Part shown: one piece after another, positions 8,502 to 16,993 of the stretch
Layout of the letters: each line of letters opens with the position of its first letter
How positions within the stretch are numbered: position 1 is the first letter of the stretch
Notes under the pieces: model-generated
Database searches by the model: none
Told to the model about the DNA's origin: nothing
What the model saw: the letters and a program-made list of their open reading frames with translations, nothing else
Made by a program: the position numbers and the translations under genes
NCBI GenBank assembly: GCA_011524645.1
Contig: WTJY01000245.1
Coordinates: forward strand, 1 to 36,918
Reading direction: 5' to 3'
DNA: 36,918 nucleotides
DNA from: Anaerolineales bacterium
Lineage (GTDB): Bacteria > Chloroflexota > Anaerolineae > Promineifilales > Promineifilaceae

Positions 8502-9872
8502 CTACGGTTGAGGGGTTGCCGTAGGGATCACAGTCGGAACAAATGTCGGGGTTGCCAGAGGTGTCGCCGTAACCGAAGGGGGCTCATTAATAACGGGTGT
8601 TTCGGTCGCACCCAAAGCCTCTTCTCCCACTTCGGGTGTCACCTGTAGCGTATCAGACACGACAACAGTCACCACTTCCGGTTGCACAGAGCGCACTTCG
8701 ATATTGCTAACCGCAATATTGACAATCGGTTCAACCACGTGGGTCCCCGGCTCCAAATCCAACAAATCCAGTGTCACACTCAAATCATCGGCCGTGGTCG
8801 ATTCCAGCGCAGGCAACGGACCAAATAAAAAGACAGTTACTTCTTCCAATTCCAATGTCGCCGTATACCCCTCTGTCAAAGCCCTCACTTCAGGGACAAC
8901 CCGCACCACATCCGATGTAAGGATCGGTTCAATCTCGACAGTCACGACAATCGGCTGAACTTCATCTAACACGACCCCGCTCGGCAAATCCAGCGTCACA
9001 CGTTGTGTCAAAGACTCGTTCAGCCCTGAAATATCGATTTCTTCGGTGCTCAACGAGCGCAAATCCTGCAAAACAGTTGGCGCACCGGTCACCAGCAAGC
9101 TATTTGGCTCAACGCTCACCCCAAGCAGTCGATAACCGGTCGCGGGATTCCCTGTAAAGTTCACAATCAGCGGCTTATCCGCAACCCCTTCAATTTCAGC
9201 CACCGGAACCGTCACGCGAACTTCATTCGCACCGGTGTCCACCCCGTTAATCGCTGCCACATCACCCTCTTCATCATAATAAGTGGGTTGGCGAACCCGC
9301 ACCGCATCTTCTCGCGCATCAGACAAAAATACGGAAACACGCGCTTCCGCAATCAGATCGACACGGCTTTTGGCACCGGTTATCAAAATCGTAGCAGGAT
9401 CACTGATCGCCAGACCCGCTTCATGGCCACGGGCAGCATTTCCCTGCACATTCACCACGACCGGAATATCTTTGCTAATAATCTCTTCGACTTCTATTTC
9501 CGTTTCGCCAGGGTCTTGAAACACGACCTGAACCGACTCTTGGGGGTTATCGGCCGTCGTATCAACCAAAATCGGTACGTTAGAAATCCCAAATGTCACC
9601 TGACTTAAATCGATATAGGCGGTGAAATCTTGGCTTGTTAGTGGATTTAGCTGAGACTGTGGCCCCTCAACCGTGATGCGCACCACACGATCATTCTTGT
9701 TGACAATCCCCTCGGCCGCCAATACACCTTGCTCTGTAATTTCAAGCTGGAATGATTTATTAATTATCGGGTCGTTCGCACGTACAGCGACCACCCAAAT
9801 CACCAAAGCTAAAACGAAAGAGAAGATAAGGGTTGCGATATTTGAAATAAGAGAGCGGATGAAACGGACCAT
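8502..9872 (-). CDS. cdaR: YbbR-domain protein, CdaR-like regulator of diadenylate cyclase
   Basis: The 456-residue protein has one N-terminal membrane segment (about 10-30, IATLIFSFVLALVIWVVAV) followed by an extracytoplasmic region of repeated YbbR-type domains. Each repeat has the pattern of a short strand, VxVTVEG or SxVxITGAxxxV, and a loop (for example ATILITGAKSRVDLI and SLLVTGAPTVLQDL). A Pro/Thr-rich tail ends the chain. In Firmicutes, CdaR sits in the membrane and modulates the c-di-AMP synthase CdaA. Here its start codon overlaps the cdaA stop codon in ATGA, so the two are almost certainly co-translated. A glmM gene, the usual third member in Firmicutes, is not next to them. The Pro/Thr tail is an addition to the usual form. 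Confidence 0.9.
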   Translation of the reverse strand: MVRFIRSLISNIATLIFSFVLALVIWVVAVRANDPIINKSFQLEITEQGVLAAEGIVNKNDRVVRITVEGPQSQLNPLTSQDFTAYIDLSQVTFGISNVPILVDTTADNPQESVQVVFQDPGETEIEVEEIISKDIPVVVNVQGNAARGHEAGLAISDPATILITGAKSRVDLIAEARVSVFLSDAREDAVRVRQPTYYDEEGDVAAINGVDTGANEVRVTVPVAEIEGVADKPLIVNFTGNPATGYRLLGVSVEPNSLLVTGAPTVLQDLRSLSTEEIDISGLNESLTQRVTLDLPSGVVLDEVQPIVVTVEIEPILTSDVVRVVPEVRALTEGYTATLELEEVTVFLFGPLPALESTTADDLSVTLDLLDLEPGTHVVEPIVNIAVSNIEVRSVQPEVVTVVVSDTLQVTPEVGEEALGATETPVINEPPSVTATPLATPTFVPTVIPTATPQP

Positions 9873-10687
9873 TATGAGTTTGAGAGACTACGTCTTTGTA
9901 AAAATGCTTTCAAAATTTCGGGCAAGCGGTCAGGGTCTTGGCGGCGCAAGATCCGGCCGTTGTGGGTGATCGAAAATTGACCGGTTTCTTCAGAAATAAC
10001 GAAAGACACCGCATCACTGACTTCACTAATGCCTAGCGCGGCACGGTGGCGCAACCCCATTTGACGATCCGATAAGTTCCCGGTCGACAAGGGCATAACA
10101 CAAGAAGCGGCCGCGACACGGCCGTTCCGGATAATAATCGCCCCATCATGGAGTTCGGTATGTTTATCAAACACAGTCAAAAACAATTCAGGCGACGGGA
10201 GCGCATCGATAATCACACCGGTATCAATATATTCTTGCAGTCCGGTATCGAGCTCAAACACGATCAACGCACCGTGGCGTCGCTGCGATAGCCGACGGCC
10301 GGCCGAAACAACCGCATCAATCAGCGGGGTCAATTGATCCCGTTGCCGTAGGCGTAAATATTGACTCAATTCCCCCACACGCTCTAAAGCACGCCGTAAT
10401 TCCGGCTGAAAAATAACGGGAATCGAAAGAAATAGCACCGGCAGGGTATTGTTAATTAACCACTGCAAAGCATTGAGTTCTAAGGCACTAATGGAGAAAA
10501 AAACAAAAAAAACCACCACCACAATCAAAAAACCGCGCAACACCTGAATGGCACGTGTTCCCTGTACCAAGCGCAATGTCCCATAAATAATAATGGTAAC
10601 CAAAGCGACATCTAGAATCGCATCCCGACTTCCCAGCAACGTAATCTGATATGAGAATTGTTCGAGAAGCGAAAGTAAATATTCCAT
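9872..10687 (-). CDS. cdaA: diadenylate cyclase CdaA (DisA_N domain)
   Basis: Makes cyclic di-AMP from two ATP at the membrane. About three membrane segments occupy residues 20-95. The DAC domain carries the two signature motifs: D181-G182-A183 (in LHDGAIIIRNGRV) and R213-H214-R215 (in GLRHRAALGISE). The frame is open back to a TTG at 10720, but the ATG at 10687 (MEYLLSLLEQF) gives the normal 271-residue length and a typical CdaA N-terminus, so I chose it. No strong ribosome site supports either start. The stop overlaps the start of the CdaR-like gene. In known bacteria c-di-AMP controls potassium and osmolyte transport and cell-wall homeostasis, which fits the adjacent envelope genes. Confidence 0.95.
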   Translation of the reverse strand: MEYLLSLLEQFSYQITLLGSRDAILDVALVTIIIYGTLRLVQGTRAIQVLRGFLIVVVVFFVFFSISALELNALQWLINNTLPVLFLSIPVIFQPELRRALERVGELSQYLRLRQRDQLTPLIDAVVSAGRRLSQRRHGALIVFELDTGLQEYIDTGVIIDALPSPELFLTVFDKHTELHDGAIIIRNGRVAAASCVMPLSTGNLSDRQMGLRHRAALGISEVSDAVSFVISEETGQFSITHNGRILRRQDPDRLPEILKAFLQRRSLSNS

Positions 10688-10886
10688 AGGTAGTGATCCG
10701 ATTGAACTGATCCAAATCAAAAATGAGCCTTGTCACTAAAAATAGTGTAAAGAACTTAAATAAAATAGGAGTGCAAAATAATCGTGCGGCAAAACTATAG
10801 CCCTCTTTACGCAATAAAAGTGATTTATGAACAAATTTACCGAGAAAACTTAGTTTTCCGTAGGGGAATCGTCGTAATTAGATCGC

Positions 10887-13112
10887 TTATCCCCGTAGCT
10901 CACTCAACAAATCTTCATAATCACTGGCATTGGCAGGCTTGAGTGCTAGAAGCTTTTTAATCGTTTTAATAGCACCATGTGTATTGCCTGCATCCAATTG
11001 AGCTTCACCCAACTTATCTAAAACCGAGATCGCATCTTGGCGCTTTCGTTGCTGCACATAGAGTCGAGCCAGTCGCTCTGTTAAATCCGCATCTGTAGGT
11101 CGGCGATCAATAAGTCGTTGCAAAACCCCTGCGATCTCTTTCCCTCGGCCGCTTTTCGCCAACTGCACCAAATAGCCATCGACTTCACGCAAAGCATGTT
11201 TTTTCTCACCCATCTTGTAATACAAATCGATCAAGGTTAAGAAAATATCGACATCATCTGGATCGCTACGACGCAACTCTTTATAAACAGGGAGCGCCTG
11301 TTTCCAAGCAAATCGTTGTACATCTAAGTCACCAATCTGTCTCAGAATCTTCCTACGCCATACCTGCTCTGTCTCACTCTTTTGGCTTAACTTCAACGCA
11401 TCAATATATGCTTCACGAGCCCGATTGGTCCGTGCCGTTTGGTAATAAGCATCACCCAGCCCCATATATTGCTGAATCGCCCGATCCGTGTGTCCGGCCG
11501 TACGCAACAGCTCAATCAGATTGTTACGTAGTTCAAGATTGAAAGGAGAAATTTTCAAGGCTCGTTCGTAGGCTTGGGCCGCACCGTTATTATCATCGCG
11601 AACCAAAAACGCACGGCCGATCATCATTAATTTATCGGTCGCTTGGGCGATCAACCCTTTATGCACATATAGTTCGGCGATTTGCATATGAGCAGGCAAG
11701 TAAGTGGGGTTGAGTTCAACCGCTTGATAGGCCACCTCGATCGCCGCATCATACCAACCATTGCTATCATGCTCTTGAGCGATATGCAGTGCTTCAATAA
11801 CCCGTGAAGAGCCAGCCCCTAAAATATCTCCCAAAATCATCAAGCCGGACTCGCCGGACAAGCTATTAAGCCGTTTGCGAGCATCGTAAACATTATTTTG
11901 CCAGTTACGGCCGCTCAAAAAGTCAACGAGTGTATTTGAAAAATTGGAAGCACGATCCCGATCATCACTATTCAATAACTCGGCAGCCAGCGCTTCATAC
12001 TGCTCATGCAAATAATCATGATGCATGGCATCTACCGTGGTTAAATCGATCAAACGCAACACATCGATAAAACGTGAAATCGCTTCATCTGTTTGTCCCA
12101 TAGCGCGGAAAGATTCACCCAATGAAAAATAGCAAGCGATCTTGTACTCATCAGAAAGGTCTAAAACCTTTTGAAATTGTTGAATCGCTTCTGGGAAACG
12201 AAGTTTTTCTTGGTACAGCACCCCTAAATTAAAATGGGCCGATGCGCTCCGAAAGCCAAGGTTCAAAGCATCTTCATAGCTGGCAATCGCTTCATCCGCC
12301 ATATCGCGTGTCTGAAAATCAAGTGCCTTGCTCATCGCAGGTAGTGCTTGAGGAACTTCGGCACCGGCCGTGAAAATATCTTCAGCCAGCCCTTCACGTG
12401 AGCTCTTCAGCGCTTCTTCAACCGGAGCCACTGTCCGGCTCTTTTGCTCGGCCGGATCTAATTCAACGATCTGTCCAATCGAGGTTGATACCGGCCGTTT
12501 ATAATTTGAAAAAGCCCGTTGTCCAGCACGAAGCTGCTCAACGGCCGTTAGAACATCTGGATTACGTGGATCGATTTGTAAGGCCCGCTTCGTCGCACGC
12601 AGTGCCTTAGCCGCATTACCCGCCTCTTCATGTAATCGAGCGACTTCCATAAAGGAACGTGTCGCTTGGAAGCCCCGCTTTTGCCGAATGTAAACTTCAC
12701 CGAGCTTTTCATGGGCCACAAGCAAATCAGGATTCAAACGAATAGCGGTCATCCAACGCTCAACCGCTTCATCAATACGCCGTTCAGAAAATCGCTTTTG
12801 ACCAATTTGATAGTAAGAGTCGGCCGCAGCTGAAGCGAACCCTAACCGCTGTTGCATTTCCGCAACCTGCTCAACATAAATGACTTCCCCATCAGACAAG
12901 CGAGCCGCTTTTTGGTAGTTTTCCAAAGCACGGTCCAACTCCCCCAGCTCTTTTAATGCGGTCCCTAACCCCTCATACAAATCTGGCTCATCGGGCAACC
13001 CTTGCAACGCCACCTCGAACGCCTTAACAGCATCTTCCCAGCGTTGTTCCCAAATAAATGAATGCCCACGATTGCCAGCTTCTTTATATTGATTAGACAC
13101 GAATGCCTCCAT
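10887..13112 (-). CDS. large tetratricopeptide-repeat protein
   Basis: Soluble 741-residue protein built almost wholly of TPR helices. Recognisable TPR units include the stretch with LYEGLGTALKELGELDRALE (about 41-60), LLVAHEKLGEVYIRQKRGFQ, SAHFNLGVLYQEKLRFPEAI, ACYFSLGESFRAMGQTDEAI and later copies through DADLTERLARLYVQQRKRQD. There is no signal peptide, membrane segment or catalytic domain, so it is probably a cytoplasmic scaffold for protein complexes. The partner is unknown. It starts at ATG 13112. The gap of about 200 bases to cdaA contains nothing recognisable. TPR architecture is certain; the function is not assigned. Confidence 0.9.
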   Translation of the reverse strand: MEAFVSNQYKEAGNRGHSFIWEQRWEDAVKAFEVALQGLPDEPDLYEGLGTALKELGELDRALENYQKAARLSDGEVIYVEQVAEMQQRLGFASAAADSYYQIGQKRFSERRIDEAVERWMTAIRLNPDLLVAHEKLGEVYIRQKRGFQATRSFMEVARLHEEAGNAAKALRATKRALQIDPRNPDVLTAVEQLRAGQRAFSNYKRPVSTSIGQIVELDPAEQKSRTVAPVEEALKSSREGLAEDIFTAGAEVPQALPAMSKALDFQTRDMADEAIASYEDALNLGFRSASAHFNLGVLYQEKLRFPEAIQQFQKVLDLSDEYKIACYFSLGESFRAMGQTDEAISRFIDVLRLIDLTTVDAMHHDYLHEQYEALAAELLNSDDRDRASNFSNTLVDFLSGRNWQNNVYDARKRLNSLSGESGLMILGDILGAGSSRVIEALHIAQEHDSNGWYDAAIEVAYQAVELNPTYLPAHMQIAELYVHKGLIAQATDKLMMIGRAFLVRDDNNGAAQAYERALKISPFNLELRNNLIELLRTAGHTDRAIQQYMGLGDAYYQTARTNRAREAYIDALKLSQKSETEQVWRRKILRQIGDLDVQRFAWKQALPVYKELRRSDPDDVDIFLTLIDLYYKMGEKKHALREVDGYLVQLAKSGRGKEIAGVLQRLIDRRPTDADLTERLARLYVQQRKRQDAISVLDKLGEAQLDAGNTHGAIKTIKKLLALKPANASDYEDLLSELRG

Positions 13113-13259
13113 CCTAAGTTAATCATTAACCAAAGAAATTTAACCGCCCAACAGATGGCAAACTTACCCCATTGTCAGATCAATGTAAAACTTCTGTGTG
13201 TAGAATCCCGATCAAAAAATTATGGCCTTAACTGCACAGCTCGCAACAGCCATTACATC

Positions 13260-14180
13260 CTATTCAGATGCCAGCAGATGAGCCAAAATCGCTTTTTGCG
13301 CATGCAACCGATTTTCCGCTTGTGAGAAAACAACAGATTGTGGTCCATCAAGTGGCTCGCTGGCGATCTCTTCACCGCGATGCGCTGGTAAACAATGCAT
13401 CACAATCGCATCCGGCTTGGCATGCTTGAGCAGATCGTTATTAATTTGATAGGGAGGAAAGACACGAAGCCGTTCGGCCGTTTCAGCCTCTTGCCCCATG
13501 CTCGTCCAAACATCAGTGTAAAGCACATCCGCATTTTGCACCGCTTCAACAGGATCGATATACGTTGAAAATTTCGCCCCATCTACTTTGATCGAATCGG
13601 CCATTTCAAAATCCTCTTCGCTCAACATATATTTTGATGGCGAAGCGAGCACAAAATCGACACCGGTCATCATCGCACCAAACAACAATGAACGCGAGAC
13701 ATTATTCCCATCTCCTAAGTAAACCACTCGTTGCCCAGCCAGACGGCCGCGCGCTTCCAAGATAGTCAGCAGATCGGTCAGCGCTTGTGCCGGATGATTG
13801 TAATCAGACAATCCATTAATCACCGGAATCGTTGAATACTCAGCCAGCTCCAAAATATCCTCATGGCGTAACACACGGGCCATCACGGCCGAAACATAGC
13901 CAGAAAGGACCCGAGCCACATCGGCCGGTGTCTCGCGCACCCCCATCTTGACTTCCGCAGGGGACAAACTCAAAGCATAACCACCCAAATGTACCATGCC
14001 TAATTCAAAAGAGGTACGGGTGCGCAATGATGGCTTTTGGAACAACAGAGCCAAGGTTTTACCTTGCAAAATCGGCTTATTCCCGCCCGATTTATACGCT
14101 TTTTTAAGGCGAATCGCCAAATCAAGAAGATGCTGAATTTCTGCAGGTGAATAGTCTAAAAGAGTGAGAAAATGTTTCAT
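13260..14180 (-). CDS. argF: ornithine carbamoyltransferase
   Basis: Joins carbamoyl phosphate and ornithine to give citrulline in arginine synthesis. The carbamoyl-phosphate loop is SLRTRTSFE (a variant of STRTR), followed by MARVLRHEDI, NGLSDYNHPAQALTDLLTI (Ala where many have HPCQ), DVWTSMGQEAE and the ornithine-binding signature MHCLPAHRGEEI. The frame is open back to 14225, but the ATG at 14180 (MKHFLTLLDYSPAEIQ) matches the family N-terminus and gives 306 residues, the usual length; the extra upstream residues are hydrophobic noise. TATACT on the minus strand near 14217-14222 could be a -10 element. No other arg gene is nearby. Confidence 0.95.
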   Translation of the reverse strand: MKHFLTLLDYSPAEIQHLLDLAIRLKKAYKSGGNKPILQGKTLALLFQKPSLRTRTSFELGMVHLGGYALSLSPAEVKMGVRETPADVARVLSGYVSAVMARVLRHEDILELAEYSTIPVINGLSDYNHPAQALTDLLTILEARGRLAGQRVVYLGDGNNVSRSLLFGAMMTGVDFVLASPSKYMLSEEDFEMADSIKVDGAKFSTYIDPVEAVQNADVLYTDVWTSMGQEAETAERLRVFPPYQINNDLLKHAKPDAIVMHCLPAHRGEEIASEPLDGPQSVVFSQAENRLHAQKAILAHLLASE

Positions 14181-14264
14181 GAACAGACCATTTTGGTGAA
14201 ATATAATGAACATAAAGTATACCACACCGACAGTAGCGCGGAAAGATCAACTATACATAATCGG

Positions 14265-14294
14265 TTGACATATCCTTGTATGGCCTCTCATGTT
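14265..14294 (+). promoter_or_regulatory. possible sigma-70-type promoter for the two-TM protein gene
   Basis: A perfect -35 hexamer TTGACA (14265-14270) is followed after 18 bases by CATGTT (14289-14294), a weak -10. It would drive the gene starting at 14421 with a leader of about 120 bases. The rest of the 14181-14420 gap shows nothing else I can name. Confidence 0.3.
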
Positions 14295-14420
14295 ATGGTA
14301 ACATTACATAAAGAAAGCGTTAGCAAAAGGTGAATAGTCAATAAATCATACAATTTGCCAATAGCTAACAAAAATCACTATTTTAATAACCTAAAGTCAG
14401 TACCAAAAGGTGGGTGACAT

Positions 14421-15518
14421 ATGCTCGAAATGATTTGGGCCTTTATCAAAGGCGATCGCCACATCTACATTCCAATCGGCACCGGTGTTCTCGGTCTGGT
14501 GATTGGGTATATTCTATGGGGTCTACTCTTCAACCCTGCCCCAACCAATGTAAATCCTTCCGCTCTTTCAGCACAAAATCAGGATGTATTCCTGCGTAGT
14601 GTTGCTGCAGCTTATGCGGTGAACCCGCAATTTGAAGGATTCGCCCGCTTCGCACTAGAAGAGTTTGACAACCCCGCGCAAGCTCTGTGCAGTGCGATTA
14701 ATGTAGCCAACAACCCAGAAGGGAACAGCTACGATCCGGCAATCGGGCAAAGCTTGTCATCAATGCTTCCATTGCTTCCACCAGGTGCAAATGGTGATTG
14801 TTCTCAAGTGGCCGAACCAGAAGAAAGTGGTGGCATATTCAGTCTATGGAATTGCGGTTTAGGCTTGCTGTTACTTGCCCTAGCCGGTGCAGGGTTCTAT
14901 CTATTGCAACAGCGTCGCAACAGTGAAATGGATGACTATGACATCGAATCGATGACCAGTCGTCGCCCCACGGAAGTACCAACCGACATGCCCACCCTTT
15001 CAACTGATTCGGAAGGTGGAGAAACGGCCGAAGCGTCAAATATCACCGCGATCGCTAGTTATCGCACAACATTTGTACGTGGCTATGATGCATACGATGA
15101 CTCATTCAGCATCGAAAACGTCAATGGGGATTTCTTAGGAGAATGTGGTGTCGGCATCTCTGAATCGATCGGCACAGATTCACCGAAAAGTGTAACCGCT
15201 CTAGAAGTTTGGCTCTTCGACAAAAATGACATTCGTACCATCACCAAAGTGGCGATGAGTGACCATGCCTTCTTTGATGATGCGATTAAAGCGAAATTGG
15301 CACCGAAAGGGGAACCGATTTTGGCTCGCGAAGAAGAAGTCGTTGTACTTGAAACAGCTTCTCTCATCATCAATGCCAAGATTACGGAATTGGTGTATGG
15401 TGACAATCCAGAATTGCCAGAAAAAAGCTACTTTGAAAAATTTAGCATCGAAATTTCAGCTTGGGCCCAAGGTGACGCGGTCACGAGTGGCGGCGGCGGA
15501 GACGATTTCGGTTTCTAG
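14421..15518 (+). CDS. two-TM membrane protein of unknown function
   Basis: I do not recognise this 365-residue protein. The N-terminus has a membrane segment (about 18-38, IPIGTGVLGLVIGYILWGLLF), followed by a non-membrane region of about 100 residues with two Cys (in ALCSAINVANN and GDCSQVAEP). A second membrane segment lies near 143-165 (CGLGLLLLALAGAGFYLL). After a polar linker comes a folded C-terminal domain of about 150 residues (SIENVNGDFLGECGVGISES, TALEVWLFDKNDIRTITKV, FFEKFSIEISAW-like strands) and a Gly-rich end. Both termini are predicted on the same side. A purine-rich GGTGGGTGAC precedes ATG and a strong terminator follows, so it is a single-gene unit. It is possibly lineage-specific. 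Confidence 0.75.
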   Translation: MLEMIWAFIKGDRHIYIPIGTGVLGLVIGYILWGLLFNPAPTNVNPSALSAQNQDVFLRSVAAAYAVNPQFEGFARFALEEFDNPAQALCSAINVANNPEGNSYDPAIGQSLSSMLPLLPPGANGDCSQVAEPEESGGIFSLWNCGLGLLLLALAGAGFYLLQQRRNSEMDDYDIESMTSRRPTEVPTDMPTLSTDSEGGETAEASNITAIASYRTTFVRGYDAYDDSFSIENVNGDFLGECGVGISESIGTDSPKSVTALEVWLFDKNDIRTITKVAMSDHAFFDDAIKAKLAPKGEPILAREEEVVVLETASLIINAKITELVYGDNPELPEKSYFEKFSIEISAWAQGDAVTSGGGGDDFGF

Positions 15519-15545
15519 TTTTTCGCGCTAATTTTCGTACTGACC

Positions 15546-15582
15546 ACGGCCGTGTGATTTCTCACACGGCCGTTTTTATTTT
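15546..15582 (+). terminator. rho-independent terminator built from two ACGGCCGT copies
   Basis: A perfect 12-bp stem, ACGGCCGTGTGA (15546-15557) with TCACACGGCCGT (15562-15573), closes a four-base loop and is followed by TTTTTATTTT. It lies 28 bases after the stop of the two-TM protein gene. Each arm begins or ends with the over-represented palindrome ACGGCCGT. Confidence 0.93.
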
Positions 15583-15620
15583 GGCTCTTTATGCGTTTCA
15601 AGGAGCTACAGATTCAAGCG

Positions 15621-15666
15621 GTTTTGCTCCCCTCTCCCTTGAGGGAGAGGGGTTGGGGGAGAGGGG
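15621..15666. repeat. dispersed C/T-rich hairpin repeat, copy 1
   Basis: GCTCCCCTCTCCC pairs with GGGAGAGGGG around a short TTGA loop, then continues GTTGGGGGAGAGGGG. The same hairpin in the opposite orientation ends the window (36866-36918). Together with the terminator before it and an A/T-rich stretch after it, this is what the 15519-15979 gap holds. No gene is supported there. Confidence 0.8.
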
Positions 15667-15844
15667 AAATTCTTTAGAATTCCACATAGGAGGGGAGAAA
15701 GACAACTATATTTTTATGTCAATCTCCTTGGTTTCCATTAAGAGCCTACATAAATTACCTCTATTAGTTAATAAGGCTTAGGGGAAAATAGCGGTTCGGT
15801 ACAAAATAGATTTGATCGAAACGGCCGATGCTTGATATAGTACA

Positions 15845-15850
15845 TATAAT
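15845..15850 (+). promoter_or_regulatory. possible -10 element upstream of the LysM gene
   Basis: TATAAT lies in TAGTACATATAATGTG, about 130 bases before the LysM protein start, flanked by GTACAT and TGTACA elements. No convincing -35 hexamer is seen at the right distance. Weak call. Confidence 0.25.
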
Positions 15851-15979
15851 GTGTTTGAATTGTACATTATCAATCTTACCCTCTCGCCTTTTCTGTCGAT
15901 GAAAAAGTGCGAAATATCCGACAAAAATCATAATAACACAAGCTCGTGTGCTTATAGCAATAAGGGAACAGGTTAACAT

Positions 15980-16825
15980 ATGCGTCGTGGAAATCCATTG
16001 GTTGGGATTATTTTAATTGCATGTTTGGTGTTTATGGCCGCAATGCTGGTTGTCCTGTGGGTCAACCAACGGCCGTCTGGCGATGAAGCGGAAGTGGCGG
16101 AAGTGTCGGTAGAAGAAACAGCCGCCCAAGCCGATACCGGAGATGCAGTTCCCGCTCAAACAACAGAAATGATCACAGTAGCTGATCAACAAATCCAAAT
16201 CAATCCTCTCTCACGCAATCAACGTTGGGTCGTGCTCGGTGCCAATCCGGCAGTCGCAAATGAACCAGCTCCTGCGACGGAAGAAGTTGTGGTCAACATT
16301 GACCCGATTCTGCCATCGCCAACAGCGGAACCGGCCGTCGCCGAAGATGTCGCAATAGAAACGATTGCCGACGGGCTTCCCCCCACACCAACGCCGACCC
16401 CGATCACGACAGAAGTTGAGCCGGTTGTCGTAGAACCAACCGCTACCCCGCTTCCAACCGCCACCCCGTTGCCAACGGCCGTGCCGGTTGTGGCTAACAA
16501 TCAAGCGGTCATCTTCATTCCGCATGTTGTCCAAGCGGGCGACACGATGTACAACGTTGCCCAGCGTTTGGGTAGCTCTGTCGAACTGATGGCGGAAAAT
16601 GGGATTTCGAGTGAAGACATGATTATCGATGCAACGATCTCCGTTCCGGTCGCCAACAGCAATTACTGTCCTAGCATGACCGCCCATGTGGTACGGGAAT
16701 TAGAAACCGTTTACAGCATAGCATCCCGCTTCAACATTGATAAAGACCACATTCGCGATCAAAATCAGCTGGGGGAAAATTATAGCATTCGCGCCGGTCA
16801 AGTACTGTGTATCCCATCTAGCTAA
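15980..16825 (+). CDS. membrane-anchored protein with two LysM domains
   Basis: This 281-residue protein probably binds peptidoglycan or a related glycan. An N-terminal membrane segment (about 8-27, LVGIILIACLVFMAAMLVVLW) anchors it. A long acidic then Pro/Thr-rich linker (about 30-175, with PTPTPTPI and TATPLPTATPLPTA) would reach through the wall. Two C-terminal LysM modules follow: the first from about 182 (HVVQAGDTMYNVAQRLGSS) and the second from about 235 (HVVRELETVYSIASRFNI ... RAGQVLCIP). No catalytic domain is present, so it may be a structural or adaptor protein. It is separated from pgk by a short repeat-rich gap. The LysM call is firm; the exact ligand is unknown. Confidence 0.88.
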   Translation: MRRGNPLVGIILIACLVFMAAMLVVLWVNQRPSGDEAEVAEVSVEETAAQADTGDAVPAQTTEMITVADQQIQINPLSRNQRWVVLGANPAVANEPAPATEEVVVNIDPILPSPTAEPAVAEDVAIETIADGLPPTPTPTPITTEVEPVVVEPTATPLPTATPLPTAVPVVANNQAVIFIPHVVQAGDTMYNVAQRLGSSVELMAENGISSEDMIIDATISVPVANSNYCPSMTAHVVRELETVYSIASRFNIDKDHIRDQNQLGENYSIRAGQVLCIPSS

Positions 16826-16837
16826 ATCTTTTAAGTA

Positions 16838-16906
16838 TGACGTATGAGATATGAAGTATGAGACATGCACACTCAAAGCAACGTCTACTTCATACTTCAT
16901 ACTTTC
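16838..16906. repeat. A/T-rich direct and inverted repeats after the LysM gene
   Basis: Several near-copies of TATGA(A/G) occur in GTATGACGTATGAGATATG and its continuation. GTATGAAGTA-like arms then pair with TACTTCATAC on the other side of a loop of about 30 bases. This may be a degenerate terminator or a lineage-specific intergenic repeat. Confidence 0.4.
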
Positions 16907-16993
16907 TCGTTCACAGTTGAATAAGAGCCTACCCACAATCACCCTCCCTACGTCCCTCACAATACCAATAACAAGAAAGAGAGATAATTCAAG

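Noticed and set aside
15554-15781. Plus-strand open frame after the two-TM protein gene
   Set aside because: It begins inside the terminator and runs through the C/T-rich hairpin repeat; no sensible protein features.
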